Made by a program: the position numbers and the translations under genes. A stretch of 64,000 nucleotides of DNA, taken from contig NZ_FMYF01000002.1 in the NCBI RefSeq assembly GCF_900092135.1, forward strand, positions 62,001 to 126,000, read 5' to 3'. Within the stretch, counting starts at the first letter, position 1. Every line of letters starts with the position of its first letter. This document shows, piece after piece, positions 25,281 to 33,835 of this stretch. The DNA is from Raineyella antarctica. Its GTDB lineage: Bacteria; Actinomycetota; Actinomycetes; Propionibacteriales; Propionibacteriaceae. The notes beneath the pieces are model-generated. The model saw only the letters and a program-made list of their open reading frames with translations, was not told where the DNA came from and searched no databases.

Positions 25281-25634
25281 CTACGAGGCATCCGCCAGGG
25301 CGTTGGTGCCGTTGAAGACGTCGTCCTTGATGATCCGGGCGACCTTGTCGGGCTCCTCGAAGATCGGGCTGTGCGCGGACTCGGTGAAGAGGTAGAAGCC
25401 CTTCACGGGGGCGTCGAGCTGCCTGAGGTACTGCTCCGACATATCGTGGTTGACGGTGTAGTCGTACGCCCCCGAGAAGAAGTACGTGGGCACCTCCAGC
25501 GCTGTGACAGTCGTACGGGCCACCCTGCCGGGGCTCATCACCAGCAGCACGCCTCCGCACAGCAGGGCGGTCGCGGTGATGGCCCCGAGAAGGATCCCGA
25601 GAGAGCTGGTGATCCGCTTCCCGGGGCCGGCCAC
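25281..25634 (-). pseudogene. Alpha/beta-hydrolase remnant with an internal deletion
   Basis: The 117-residue frame joins an N-terminal membrane anchor (about 9-33) directly to the last 65 residues of an alpha/beta hydrolase of the proline-iminopeptidase type. The catalytic Asp region (FFSGAYDYTV) and His region (TESAHSPIFEEPDKV) are present. The lid and nucleophile Ser elbow are absent. An in-frame loss of roughly 200-250 codons explains this best. The GTG start lies 3 nt after the rlmB stop. It is probably non-functional, although the frame is still open. Confidence 0.65.
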
Positions 25635-25637
25635 GAC

Positions 25638-26594
25638 CTACTGCTTCCGGGCCCTGCTGATCTCGTACAGGGCGATGCTCGTCGCCACGCCGGCGTTGAG
25701 CGACTCGACCTCGCTGGCGATCGGGATCGAGGCCAGCACGTCGCAGTGCTCGCGTACCAGTCGTCCCAGGCCCTCGCCCTCCGAACCGACCACGAGCAGC
25801 ACCGGGCCGGCGGCGTCGGGCACGTCGGCGATGTCGGTGTCACCCTCGCCGGCCAGCCCGATGACCAGGAAGCCGGCCTTCGCGTAGTCCTGCAGGACCC
25901 GGTTCAGGTTGGTCGCCCGGGCCACCGGGATGCGTGCCGCGGCGCCGGACGAGGACTTCCAGGCGGCGGCGGTCATCCCGGCCGAGCGACGCTCCGGGAT
26001 CACCACGCCCTGGGCGCCGAAGGCGGCCGCGGAGCGGATGATCGCGCCGAGGTTGCGCGGGTCGGTGACCTGGTCCAGGGCGACGATCAGCGGAGCGCCC
26101 GGAGACTGCAGCACCTTGTCCATCAGCTCGTTCGGGTGCGCGTACTCGTACTCGGGCAGCTTGATCGCCAGCCCCTGGTGCACGGCGCCGTCGGTCAGGC
26201 GGTCGAGCTCGTTCTTGGTGGTCTGCAGCATCGGGATCGACTGCTCGGCGCAGGTCTTGAAGACCTCGCGCACACGGTCGTCCCGGTCGATGCCCTCGGC
26301 GATGTAGACGGCCACCACCGGGATGCCGACGCGCAGCGCCTCGAGCACCGAGTTGCGGCCGGCGACCCAGTCGGCGCCGCCGCGGGGCTGCTGCTGCGTA
26401 CGCTGCTGCGGGCGGGACGAGTCGCGGGCCACGGCGGCCTGCTTGCTCTTGTAGGCGCGGTGGTAGGTGCGGTCCTCGGCCTTGGGGGTCGGGCCCTTGC
26501 CCTCCAGGCCACGACGGACCCGGCCGCCCGAACCGGCGGTGTTGCCCTTGCCCTTGTGACGGACGGCGCCGCGTCGCTGGGAATTACCTGGCAT
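25638..26594 (-). CDS. rlmB: 23S rRNA (guanosine-2'-O-)-methyltransferase, RlmB/TrmH family
   Basis: A 318-residue SPOUT methyltransferase. The N-terminal 75 residues are basic and low in complexity. An L30e-like RNA-binding domain (about 78-150) and the SPOUT catalytic domain follow, with LDQVTDPRNLGAIIRSA, VVGSEGEGLGRL and the knot motif SLNAGVATSIALYE. It should methylate the 2'-OH of a guanosine in 23S rRNA. The ATG shares one base with the cysS stop (TGATG), so it is coupled to cysS, a conserved actinobacterial arrangement. Confidence 0.92.
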   Translation of the reverse strand: MPGNSQRRGAVRHKGKGNTAGSGGRVRRGLEGKGPTPKAEDRTYHRAYKSKQAAVARDSSRPQQRTQQQPRGGADWVAGRNSVLEALRVGIPVVAVYIAEGIDRDDRVREVFKTCAEQSIPMLQTTKNELDRLTDGAVHQGLAIKLPEYEYAHPNELMDKVLQSPGAPLIVALDQVTDPRNLGAIIRSAAAFGAQGVVIPERRSAGMTAAAWKSSSGAAARIPVARATNLNRVLQDYAKAGFLVIGLAGEGDTDIADVPDAAGPVLLVVGSEGEGLGRLVREHCDVLASIPIASEVESLNAGVATSIALYEISRARKQ

Positions 26595-28009
26595 CAGTGC
26601 TTCACGCTCCACTTCGGGCCCTGGGGGGTGTCCTCGACCTGGACGCCCAGTGCGGCCAGCGAGTCACGGATGCCGTCGGCAGCCGCGTAGTCCTTGCGCG
26701 CCCGGGCCTCCTGACGCTGGTCCAACAGGGCCTTCACCAGGCCGTCGACGACCGGGGTGAGATCGGCGCCGCCTCCGGCGTACGCCGCCCAGATCGGATC
26801 GGCCGGGTCGAGACCCAGCACGCCGAGCATGGCCCGCACTGCAGCGTACGCCTTCCGGACCGCATCGGCGTCACCGGCGTCCAGCGCCTGGTTGCCCTGC
26901 TTGATCGTGGTGTAGATCGTGGCGACGGCCGTGGGGGTGCCCAGGTCGTCGTCCATCGCGGCCACGAAGGCCTCCGGCAGCGGGTCGGCGGGGGCCGTGT
27001 CGCCGACCAGGTCGTGGGCCCGGTCCAGGAAGGAGTCGATCCGCGCCAGCGAGGCGGTCGCCTCGGCCAGCGAGGTGTCGGAGAACTCGATCGCCGAGCG
27101 GTAGTGCGGCGCCAGCAGGTAGAAGCGGACCGCGCGCGGCGGGTACTGCTGGGTCACCTCGGTGACCAGCGCCCCGTTGCCGAGCGACTTCGACATCTTC
27201 TCCCCGGCGGCGGTCACCCAGGCGTTGTGCATCCAGAAGTTCGCGAACGGGCGGCCGGCCGCGGCCGACTGGGCCAGCTCGTTCTCGTGGTGCGGGAAGC
27301 GCAGGTCCAGGCCGCCGCCGTGGATGTCGAACGCGTCGCCCAGGTACTTGCCGGCCATCGCCGAGCACTCCAGGTGCCAGCCGGGCCGGCCACGGCCCCA
27401 CGGCGTCTGCCAGGACGCGGTCTCCGGCTCGGAGTCGTCGGTGCGGCCCTTCCAGAGGGCGAAGTCGTGCGGGTCGCGCTTGCCGCGCGGGTCGGAGTCC
27501 TCGGCCGGCTCCATGTCGGAGACCCGCTGGCCGGACAGCATCCCGTAGTCGGGCCAGGACTGGACGTCGAAGTAGACGTCGCCCGAGCCGTCCTCGGCCG
27601 CGTACGCGTGGCCGCGCTCGATCAGCAGCTGGACCAGTTCGACCATCTCGGGGATGTGGCCGGTCGCCCGCGGCTCGTACGTGGGCGGCAGGCAACCGAG
27701 GGCCTGGTAGGCGCGGTGCAGCTCCAGCTCGAAGTGGTAGGCCAGCGCGTACCACTCGATGCCCTGCTCGGCGGACTTGCGCAGGATCTTGTCGTCGATG
27801 TCGGTGACGTTCGCGACGATCTTCACGTCGTAGCCGGAGGCGGTCAGCCAGCGGCGCAGGACGTCGAAGACCACCTCCTTGCGGATGTGGCCCAGGTGCG
27901 GGGCCGACTGGACGGTCAGGCCGCAGTGGTAGATCGAGACCCGGCCGGGGACCAGCGGGACGAACTCCCGGGTCCGGTGCGTCATCGAGTCATAGAGGTG
28001 GAGCGTCAC
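26594..28009 (-). CDS. cysS: Cysteinyl-tRNA synthetase
   Basis: A 471-residue class I synthetase. The zinc ligand Cys29 is in YHCGLTV, the HIGH-type motif is APHLGHIRK (36-44), and the KMSKS loop is [19 protein letters not shown] and HHENELAQS carry the remaining zinc ligands. A C-terminal anticodon-binding helical region completes it. The ATG is 6-8 nt downstream of a GTCCC that is not a strong ribosome site. It leads the cysS-rlmB operon. Confidence 0.97.
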   Translation of the reverse strand: MTLHLYDSMTHRTREFVPLVPGRVSIYHCGLTVQSAPHLGHIRKEVVFDVLRRWLTASGYDVKIVANVTDIDDKILRKSAEQGIEWYALAYHFELELHRAYQALGCLPPTYEPRATGHIPEMVELVQLLIERGHAYAAEDGSGDVYFDVQSWPDYGMLSGQRVSDMEPAEDSDPRGKRDPHDFALWKGRTDDSEPETASWQTPWGRGRPGWHLECSAMAGKYLGDAFDIHGGGLDLRFPHHENELAQSAAAGRPFANFWMHNAWVTAAGEKMSKSLGNGALVTEVTQQYPPRAVRFYLLAPHYRSAIEFSDTSLAEATASLARIDSFLDRAHDLVGDTAPADPLPEAFVAAMDDDLGTPTAVATIYTTIKQGNQALDAGDADAVRKAYAAVRAMLGVLGLDPADPIWAAYAGGGADLTPVVDGLVKALLDQRQEARARKDYAAADGIRDSLAALGVQVEDTPQGPKWSVKH

Positions 28010-28036
28010 GGGGGACAGCCTACCGAGAATCGGCGA

Positions 28037-29431
28037 TCACTGGTCCGGGGTGGAGCGGCGGACGGCGCGGGCGCGGATCGCCGACATGTCCAGGTACTCC
28101 TGCGGGAGGTCCTCCTCCTCGCCGGTCTCCCAGCCGTCATCGAAGTTCGGGACGTCGTCGAGGTCGTCGGCGTCCGGCTCGGCGCTGATGCTGGCCAGGT
28201 AGTCGCGCTGCTGGCCCGGCTCCGGGGGGCGGACGACCGAGAGCTCCTCGTCCGGGAGCTTGCTGAGGATGTCGCGGACGTAGCCCTGGGTCGCCTCCAG
28301 CAACGGGATCTCGTGCCCGGCGGCCTCCGACCGGTACCACCGGTAGTCGAGCATCTCGTGGTAGACCTGCGCCGGCTCCAGCTTGGAGGCGTACTCGCGC
28401 GGGACCAGGTGCAGCACCGGCTCGAAGCACTCGGTCAGCCACTGGTGCGCGACGACCGACTCGTCCAGGTTCTGCTGGCCGGTGCGGGCCCGGTAGGAGT
28501 CGAGGTCGTTGAGCAGCCGGCGGGCCTGGTTCTCCTCGGTGTCCAGGCCGGTCAGGCGCATCAGCCGGCGGGAGTGGTGCCCGGCGTCGACCACCTTCGG
28601 CTGGATCCGGATCGTCGATCCGTCGATGTCGGTGGTGATGTCCAGCTCGGCGACGTCGAAGCCGAGCGCGTTGAGGCGGCGGACGCGGCCCTCGATCCGG
28701 TGCATCTGGCTGCCGTCGAACTCCTCGACACCGGTCAGCTCGTGCCACAGCTCGCGGTAGCGGGTGACGATCGTCTCGACCAGTTCCTGGGGGTCCAACG
28801 CGGAGTCCAGCATCCCGCCGGCCTCCAGGTCCAGGAACTCGCCGAACAGGTTGATCCGGGCCATCTCCAGGTCGTGCTCGCGCTGGCCCCGCGACAGCTG
28901 GTCGTGGAACTCGCCGGTCTCGGCATCGACCAGGTGGGCGGCGAAGTCGGAGGCGTCGCGGCGGAACAGCGTGTTGGACAGCGACACGTCGCCCCACAGG
29001 AACCCGATCAGGTGCAGCCGGGCCAGCAGCACCACCATGGCGTCCAGCAGCCGGGTGACGGTGTCGGACCGTACGCCCTTGGAGAAGAGCGTCCGGTAGG
29101 GCAGGGAGAACTGCAGGTGCTTGGTGATCAGGATCGGGTCCAGCGGCTCCCCGTCCGCCGAGATCCGCTTGGTCACCACGCCCATCGGCTCCACCGCGGG
29201 GGTGTTCAGCCGCATCAGGTCGTGCAGCAGCCGGTACTCGTGCATCGCCAGGTGCTCGACGACCTCCTTGGCGGCGTACACCTCGTGGCCGACCCGGATG
29301 AAGCGCACCACGTGGCGGGAGATGCCCCGTGGCAGCGCGACCAGGTGCTCCGCCGGCCACTCGGCCAACGGAGTTCCCCACGGCAGCGGGAGCAGCCGGG
29401 CGTCAGGGTGCGCTGAGAGAAAGCGAGGCAC
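28037..29431 (-). CDS. DUF4032 protein with a kinase-like (WaaP/Kdo-kinase type) domain
   Basis: A 464-residue actinobacterial DUF4032 protein. A lipopolysaccharide-kinase-like segment spans about 35-190. Its catalytic loop GFLWGDVSLSNTLF keeps an Asp and Asn in HxDxxxxN-like spacing, and AHLVDAETGEF follows in the DFG-like place. The lysine in VYAAKEVVEHLA could bind ATP. The C-terminal part is DUF4032 proper. The start used is GTG 29431, where homologous sequence (PRFLSAHPD) begins. A GTG at 29521, 8 nt after the ugpC stop, would add 30 residues. The gene follows ugpC, suggesting a link to sugar uptake. Confidence 0.82.
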   Translation of the reverse strand: MPRFLSAHPDARLLPLPWGTPLAEWPAEHLVALPRGISRHVVRFIRVGHEVYAAKEVVEHLAMHEYRLLHDLMRLNTPAVEPMGVVTKRISADGEPLDPILITKHLQFSLPYRTLFSKGVRSDTVTRLLDAMVVLLARLHLIGFLWGDVSLSNTLFRRDASDFAAHLVDAETGEFHDQLSRGQREHDLEMARINLFGEFLDLEAGGMLDSALDPQELVETIVTRYRELWHELTGVEEFDGSQMHRIEGRVRRLNALGFDVAELDITTDIDGSTIRIQPKVVDAGHHSRRLMRLTGLDTEENQARRLLNDLDSYRARTGQQNLDESVVAHQWLTECFEPVLHLVPREYASKLEPAQVYHEMLDYRWYRSEAAGHEIPLLEATQGYVRDILSKLPDEELSVVRPPEPGQQRDYLASISAEPDADDLDDVPNFDDGWETGEEEDLPQEYLDMSAIRARAVRRSTPDQ

Positions 29432-29529
29432 GGTTACCAGTGTCTCAGGGTGCGCAAGGGGGCTCGACCAGTGCCCCGGAAAAGTGACCGGGGCCACGCG
29501 ATCTGTTCTGGTCCATGGCACGTCTCCGG

Positions 29530-30627
29530 TCAGGAGATCCGCAGGCCGCTGCGGTTGTCGAAGACGTGGACGTCGGACGGGGCGACCACCAGCCGGAGCC
29601 GGTCGCCGCGCTGTGGGGTCCGGCGGGCGGCGATCCGGGCCACCAGCTGCCCGGACTCCTGCCGGGAGCTGAGGATGCCCGCCGCGGGCGTGCCGTACAG
29701 GTAGGAGTCGGAGCCGAGCTCCTCGACCACGGCCACCGTCATCGCGATGCCGCGGTCGTCCTCGGCCAGGGTGAGCAGCTCGGGCCGTACGCCGAGGGTC
29801 ACGCCGGCGACCGGGTCGGCCCGGTCGAGCACCTCGCGGGGGACCGGTACGACCCAGTCGCCCAGCTGGACGCCGCCCTCGACGGTCGGCCCGGTCAGCA
29901 GGTTCATCGACGGCGATCCGATGAAGCTCGCCACGAAGAGGTTGTGGGGGGTGTCGTACAGCGCGATCGGACTGTCGACCTGCTGCAGCACGCCGTCCTC
30001 GAGCACGGCCACGCGGTCGCCCAGCGTCATCGCCTCGATCTGGTCGTGGGTGACGTAGACGGTGGTGATCCCCAGCCGGGTCTGCAGCGAGGCGATCTGC
30101 GTACGCGTCGAGACGCGCAGCTTCGCGTCCAGGTTGGAGAGCGGCTCGTCCATCAGGAAGACCTCGGGCTCGCGCACGATCGCGCGGCCCATCGCGACCC
30201 GCTGGCGCTGGCCACCGGAGAGGGCCTTCGGCTTGCGGTCCAGGTAGTCCTCCAGGCCGAGCAGCTTGGCGGCCTCCAGGACGCGGGCGTTGCGCTCCTC
30301 GGTGGGGACGTTCTGCATCTTCAGGGCGAAGCCCATGTTGTCCGCGACGGTCATGTGCGGGTAGAGCGCGTAGTTCTGGAAGACCATCGCGATCTCGCGG
30401 TCCTTGGGCGGCAGGTGGGTGACGTCCTGGTCACCGATCCAGACCGAGCCGGAGGTGACCTCCTCCAGGCCGGCCAGCATCCGCAGTGCGGTGGACTTCC
30501 CGGATCCGGAGGGGCCCACGAGGACCATGAACTCGCCGTCGGCGATCTCGAGGTTCAGTTCGGAGACGGCAGCATGATCGCTGCCCGGGTAGACACGGGT
30601 GGCGTCCCGGTAGGAGACGGAGGCCAT
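29530..30627 (-). CDS. ugpC: Sugar ABC transporter ATP-binding protein, UgpC/MsmK type
   Basis: A 365-residue ABC ATPase. Walker A is GPSGSGKST (38-46), the Q loop is FQNYALYPHM, the signature is LSGGQRQRVAMGRA, Walker B is VFLMDEPLSNLDA and the H loop ends VTHDQ. The C-terminal MalK-type OB/TOBE domain (about 235-365) identifies the sugar-uptake ATPase group that can serve several permeases. No permease or binding protein genes are nearby, so it is probably a shared ATPase. AAAGGAA 6-8 nt upstream supports the start. Confidence 0.93.
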   Translation of the reverse strand: MASVSYRDATRVYPGSDHAAVSELNLEIADGEFMVLVGPSGSGKSTALRMLAGLEEVTSGSVWIGDQDVTHLPPKDREIAMVFQNYALYPHMTVADNMGFALKMQNVPTEERNARVLEAAKLLGLEDYLDRKPKALSGGQRQRVAMGRAIVREPEVFLMDEPLSNLDAKLRVSTRTQIASLQTRLGITTVYVTHDQIEAMTLGDRVAVLEDGVLQQVDSPIALYDTPHNLFVASFIGSPSMNLLTGPTVEGGVQLGDWVVPVPREVLDRADPVAGVTLGVRPELLTLAEDDRGIAMTVAVVEELGSDSYLYGTPAAGILSSRQESGQLVARIAARRTPQRGDRLRLVVAPSDVHVFDNRSGLRIS

Positions 30628-30743
30628 GGTGGTTCCTTTCCACGGGCGGCACGTGCCCGACGATCCGAATGGAATGAGCTGCCAGTATCGCAACCCGGGG
30701 GTGCGGCCCCGCCATCGGTGTCGGTTGTTGTTCTCAGGAACCC

Positions 30744-31553
30744 TCAGGCCAGCACGACCGGGGAGACGTGGTCGTCGACGGGCAGCTCGTCGACCTCGGC
30801 CCGGACCAGGTACCTGCGCAGCGACAGGCCCGCCCCGTAGCTGGACAGGAACGCGGTGTCGGCCGCGTCCCGGCCGGTGGCGATCCGCACCATGGCCTGG
30901 CGGGGGGCCAGGTCGGTGGGGTCCAGCACCAGCCAGCGCCCGTCCACCCAGACCTCCGCGACCGCGTGGAACTCCATCGGGTCCAGCCCCGGGGCCCAGA
31001 CGCCGACGAACCGGGCCGGCATGTTGCGGGCCCGCAGCATCGTCACCACCAGGTGCGCATAGTCCCGGCAGACCCCCTTGTGCGTACGCAGCACGTCGAC
31101 GGTGGAGTCCGAGGGGCCGGTCGAGCCGGCGACGTAGTCCAGGGTCCGGCGGACCCAGCCGCAGACCGCGTCGGCCAGGTCGAGGCCGGACAGGCCGGCG
31201 AAGTTCTCCCGGGCGAGCGCGCCGAACCGGTCGCTCTCGCAGTAGCGGCTGGGACGCAGGTACGTCGGCAGGTCGACCGGCTCGCCCGGGGCGGCCGGGG
31301 CCCGGCCCTCGATCACGGCGTCGTACGCGAGGGTGAAGTCCACCGGCCGCTCGGTCGGGGCGTCCGGGCCGAACCGGTGCAGCCGGGTGCCGTGCGGCCC
31401 GGCGATCTCGCAGACCTCGACCCGGTGGCCGTCGATGGTGGCGAGCAGGGACTCCTGGCCGGGCGCGTACGTCGCGGCGGCGGCGAGGATGCCGTAGACG
31501 GTGGCCGGCCCGGAGATGGTGCCGGAGAGGGTCGTGTGGAGGGTGCGCCGCAT
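30744..31553 (-). CDS. Transglutaminase-like cysteine protease-fold protein
   Basis: A 269-residue protein of the transglutaminase-like superfamily. The N-terminal half is a beta-rich domain. The catalytic triad is visible as Cys in THKGVCRDYAHL, His in PMEFHAVAEV and Asp in LVLDPTD. Such stand-alone cytosolic proteins are common in actinobacteria, often as amidases or proteases of unknown substrate. The frame has no signal peptide. It is divergent from the DedA-like gene. Confidence 0.85.
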   Translation of the reverse strand: MRRTLHTTLSGTISGPATVYGILAAAATYAPGQESLLATIDGHRVEVCEIAGPHGTRLHRFGPDAPTERPVDFTLAYDAVIEGRAPAAPGEPVDLPTYLRPSRYCESDRFGALARENFAGLSGLDLADAVCGWVRRTLDYVAGSTGPSDSTVDVLRTHKGVCRDYAHLVVTMLRARNMPARFVGVWAPGLDPMEFHAVAEVWVDGRWLVLDPTDLAPRQAMVRIATGRDAADTAFLSSYGAGLSLRRYLVRAEVDELPVDDHVSPVVLA

Positions 31554-31647
31554 GCGGATGTTCTACTCGTGCCGGAGGGTGCTTGTCGACTCGGGCGGCG
31601 TGCCGGGGCGCCCCGTATGATCTGCGCATCCCCTTGGAAGGACCCGC

Positions 31648-32391
31648 ATGACCCCGACCCCCGATGACCCGCACGGAGCCGACGCGGTCCCGGAGGAGGA
31701 GCGGCCCTGGTGGGACGACCCGTCGCTGCCCTGGGCGCACGAGCCGACCCGCAAGGACATCGTCTGCTGGACGGGGATCGCCGTCGTGGGCGTGTACTCG
31801 CTGCTGATGCTGCCGCTGCGCCCGATCCTGCTCGGGTACACCCCGTACGTGCTGGCCGGCATCTCCGGGTCCCGTACGGCCGTGGTGATGATCGGCGCGC
31901 TGGCCGCCACCGGCGACCACCTGTGGTGGCTCGGCTGGCTGCTGGCCACCGTCAGCGTGGTGAAGTTCGACTGGGTCTACTTCTGGGCCGGCAAGCTGTG
32001 GGGCCGCGGGCTGATCGAGGTGATGACCGGGGACTCCGAACGGGCCCGGCGGCGCAACGAGCGGGCCGAGCGGTTCGCGCTGCGCTGGTCGGTGCCGGCG
32101 GTGGTGCTGACGTACCTGCCCGTCCCGCTGCCCGGCCCGATCATCTACGCCACCGTGGGGGCGGCCGGGATGTCCTGGCGCCGGTTCCTGGTGGTCGACG
32201 TCCTGGCCGCCGGCTTCCTGCAGGCGCTCTACCTCTACCTGGGCTACCGGATCGGCGAGCCGGCCGTCCACCTGGTGACGCAGTACGCGAAGTACAGCAT
32301 CTGGCTGTCGCTGGTCATCCTGGTCGTGATGGTCGTCGGCATGCTGTGGAACAACAGGCGCCGCGCCGCCGCGAGGTCCGACGCGGCCTGA
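31648..32391 (+). CDS. DedA/VTT-domain membrane protein
   Basis: A 247-residue membrane protein. A soluble acidic N-terminus (1-33) with WWDDPSLPW is followed by about five hydrophobic segments (38-60, 75-105, 140-160, 185-200, 215-235). The VTT signature region is seen in the charged RRNERAERFALRWSVPAVVL and PVPLPGPIIYATVGAAGMSWRRFL segments. DedA proteins help keep membrane potential and flip lipids. GGAAGGA 6-7 nt upstream supports the ATG. Confidence 0.86.
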   Translation: MTPTPDDPHGADAVPEEERPWWDDPSLPWAHEPTRKDIVCWTGIAVVGVYSLLMLPLRPILLGYTPYVLAGISGSRTAVVMIGALAATGDHLWWLGWLLATVSVVKFDWVYFWAGKLWGRGLIEVMTGDSERARRRNERAERFALRWSVPAVVLTYLPVPLPGPIIYATVGAAGMSWRRFLVVDVLAAGFLQALYLYLGYRIGEPAVHLVTQYAKYSIWLSLVILVVMVVGMLWNNRRRAAARSDAA

Positions 32392-32398
32392 CGACCGA

Positions 32399-32929
32399 TC
32401 AGGAGCCCAGCTCGTCCAGGGCCAGCCGGAAGATGTCGTAGGCGTGCTGGTCCCGCAGCACGAAGGTCACCTCGGCGACCTGGGTCGGCGTGGTCGACGT
32501 GGTGGTGATGGCCACCCGGGCCGCCTCGAGCAGCGGCCAGCCGTACGCCCCGGCCGAGATCGCCGGGAAGGCGATCGTGGTGACGGCCAGCTCGTCGGCC
32601 ACCCGCAGGCACTCGCGGTAGGCGGACATCAGGATGGCCGTACGGTCCTCGGTCGGGGACCAGATCGGGCCGACGGTGTGGATCACCCACTGGGCCGCCA
32701 GTTTACCCGCGGTCGTGGCGACGGCGTGGCCCGGCATCAGGCCCTCGCGCAGGCTGGTCTCGCGCAACCGCTGGCAGGCGGCCAGGATCTCCGGACCGCC
32801 AGCGCGGTGGATCGCCCCGTCCACCCCGCCACCGCCCAGCAGGCTCGGGTTGGCGGCGTTGACGATGGCGTCGACCCGCTGGGCGACGATGTCCCCCAGG
32901 ACCAGGCTGACCGCTGCGTGGTTGGTCAC
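32399..32929 (-). CDS. Macrodomain O-acetyl-ADP-ribose deacetylase-like protein
   Basis: A 176-residue macrodomain (YmdB/MacroD type). LVLGDIVAQRVDAIVNAANPSL and GGGGVDGAIHRAGG form the ADP-ribose binding loops, and FPAISAGAYGWP the second glycine loop. It should hydrolyse ADP-ribose esters or remove ADP-ribose from targets. The GTG start comes 1 nt after the stop of the upstream 235-residue gene, so they are cotranscribed. No ADP-ribosyltransferase is nearby. Confidence 0.93.
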   Translation of the reverse strand: MTNHAAVSLVLGDIVAQRVDAIVNAANPSLLGGGGVDGAIHRAGGPEILAACQRLRETSLREGLMPGHAVATTAGKLAAQWVIHTVGPIWSPTEDRTAILMSAYRECLRVADELAVTTIAFPAISAGAYGWPLLEAARVAITTTSTTPTQVAEVTFVLRDQHAYDIFRLALDELGS

Positions 32930-32930
32930 C

Positions 32931-33638
32931 TCAGCCCTCCTGGCCCGAGTCCCAGAAGTTCGTCTGGTAGTTCAGCACGTCCCCCGGATCGAAGAGGTCG
33001 TCCACGCCCTCGGTCGCGGCGATCTCCTCGCGGCTGGGGGAGCTGGGGCGGGTGGAGACCGCATTGACCTCCAGCAGCGGGCGCAGGCCCGCCGTGGTGG
33101 TCAGCTGGCCCAGCCCCATGTAGTTCAGGATCGCCATCGCGTAGCCGAGGTCGCCCGGCGGCACCGGCGTGGCACCGGCCAGCTCGGCGAACTGCTGCGC
33201 GGTGTCCTCGACGGCCCCCTGGTCCAGCAGTTCGAAGTCGTGGCGGGTGAGCACCGTGACCACGTCGCCGAGCGCGACCTCGGAGACGTCGTCGCCGGAG
33301 ACGGTGGTGGGCTGCCGGTCGGCCGGCGCGCTCGTGGCGCTCGGCTGGTGGAGCTCGGGCCCGACCTCGGCGTCCTGGTCCTGGTCCTGGATGAAGTCGA
33401 AGCCACGGCCGGCGTACGCGACCTGGGCGTCCTGGAAGTCGAGCAGTGCCCCCTCCAGGCGGATGTTCGCATCCTCCAGGTCCCGCGGGTCGGAGTGCCG
33501 GTCCAGCGCCTCGAGGCGCTCGAGGTGGATCAGGACGGACTCGGCGAACTGGCGACCGCGACGGACGAGTTCCTGGTACGCGTCGGGGGACCACGCGGCA
33601 GAGGCTCCCGAGTCGGCAGCGGAGGGAATGGGGACCAT
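32931..33638 (-). CDS. Hypothetical protein, 235 residues, acidic
   Basis: I do not recognise this protein. It is strongly acidic. The N-terminal half (about 15-80) is helical and heptad-like (FAESVLIHLERLEALD, LEDANIRLEGALLDFQDAQ). A disordered stretch with repeated DQD precedes a globular helical C-terminal half (FELLDQGAVEDTAQQFAELAG, YAMAILNYMGLGQL). There is no signal peptide, membrane segment or catalytic motif. It is coupled to the macrodomain gene downstream. The ATG at 33638 has only a weak GGGGA upstream. Confidence 0.7.
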   Translation of the reverse strand: MVPIPSAADSGASAAWSPDAYQELVRRGRQFAESVLIHLERLEALDRHSDPRDLEDANIRLEGALLDFQDAQVAYAGRGFDFIQDQDQDAEVGPELHQPSATSAPADRQPTTVSGDDVSEVALGDVVTVLTRHDFELLDQGAVEDTAQQFAELAGATPVPPGDLGYAMAILNYMGLGQLTTTAGLRPLLEVNAVSTRPSSPSREEIAATEGVDDLFDPGDVLNYQTNFWDSGQEG

Positions 33639-33698
33639 GTCACTAAGGTAATCGCCCCGGGCCCCCTGCGGCGCCGGGGACCGCCGGTCCGCACGGAG

Positions 33699-33773
33699 TG
33701 GAGCTCCCACAGGGAGTCGAACCCTGATCTGCTCTTTACAAGAGAGCTGTTCTGGCCGTTGAACTACGGGAGC
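33699..33773 (-). tRNA. tRNA-Thr (anticodon UGU)
   Basis: The minus strand folds as a complete cloverleaf. The acceptor is GCTCCCG with TGGGAGC, the D stem GTTC/GAAC, and the anticodon stem GCTCT/AGAGC with loop CTTGTAA (anticodon TGT). The T arm is CAGGG-TTCGACT-CCCTG. The CCA end is encoded (33701-33699), and the discriminator is U. It reads threonine ACA codons, which are rare in this GC-rich genome. Confidence 0.95.
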
Positions 33774-33835
33774 ACAGGGCCCCATTGTGCCGTGGGGCCG
33801 GGCCGATGTCGAAAATTCCCTGTCGGGGACCCGGC

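Noticed and set aside
26597..29416. A 939-codon open frame on the plus strand
   Set aside because: It is antisense to cysS and the DUF4032 gene.
30628..32271. N-terminal extension of the ugpC frame
   Set aside because: The frame upstream of 30627 is antisense to, or out of frame with, the transglutaminase and DedA genes. AAAGGAA and the conserved ABC start fix the real start.
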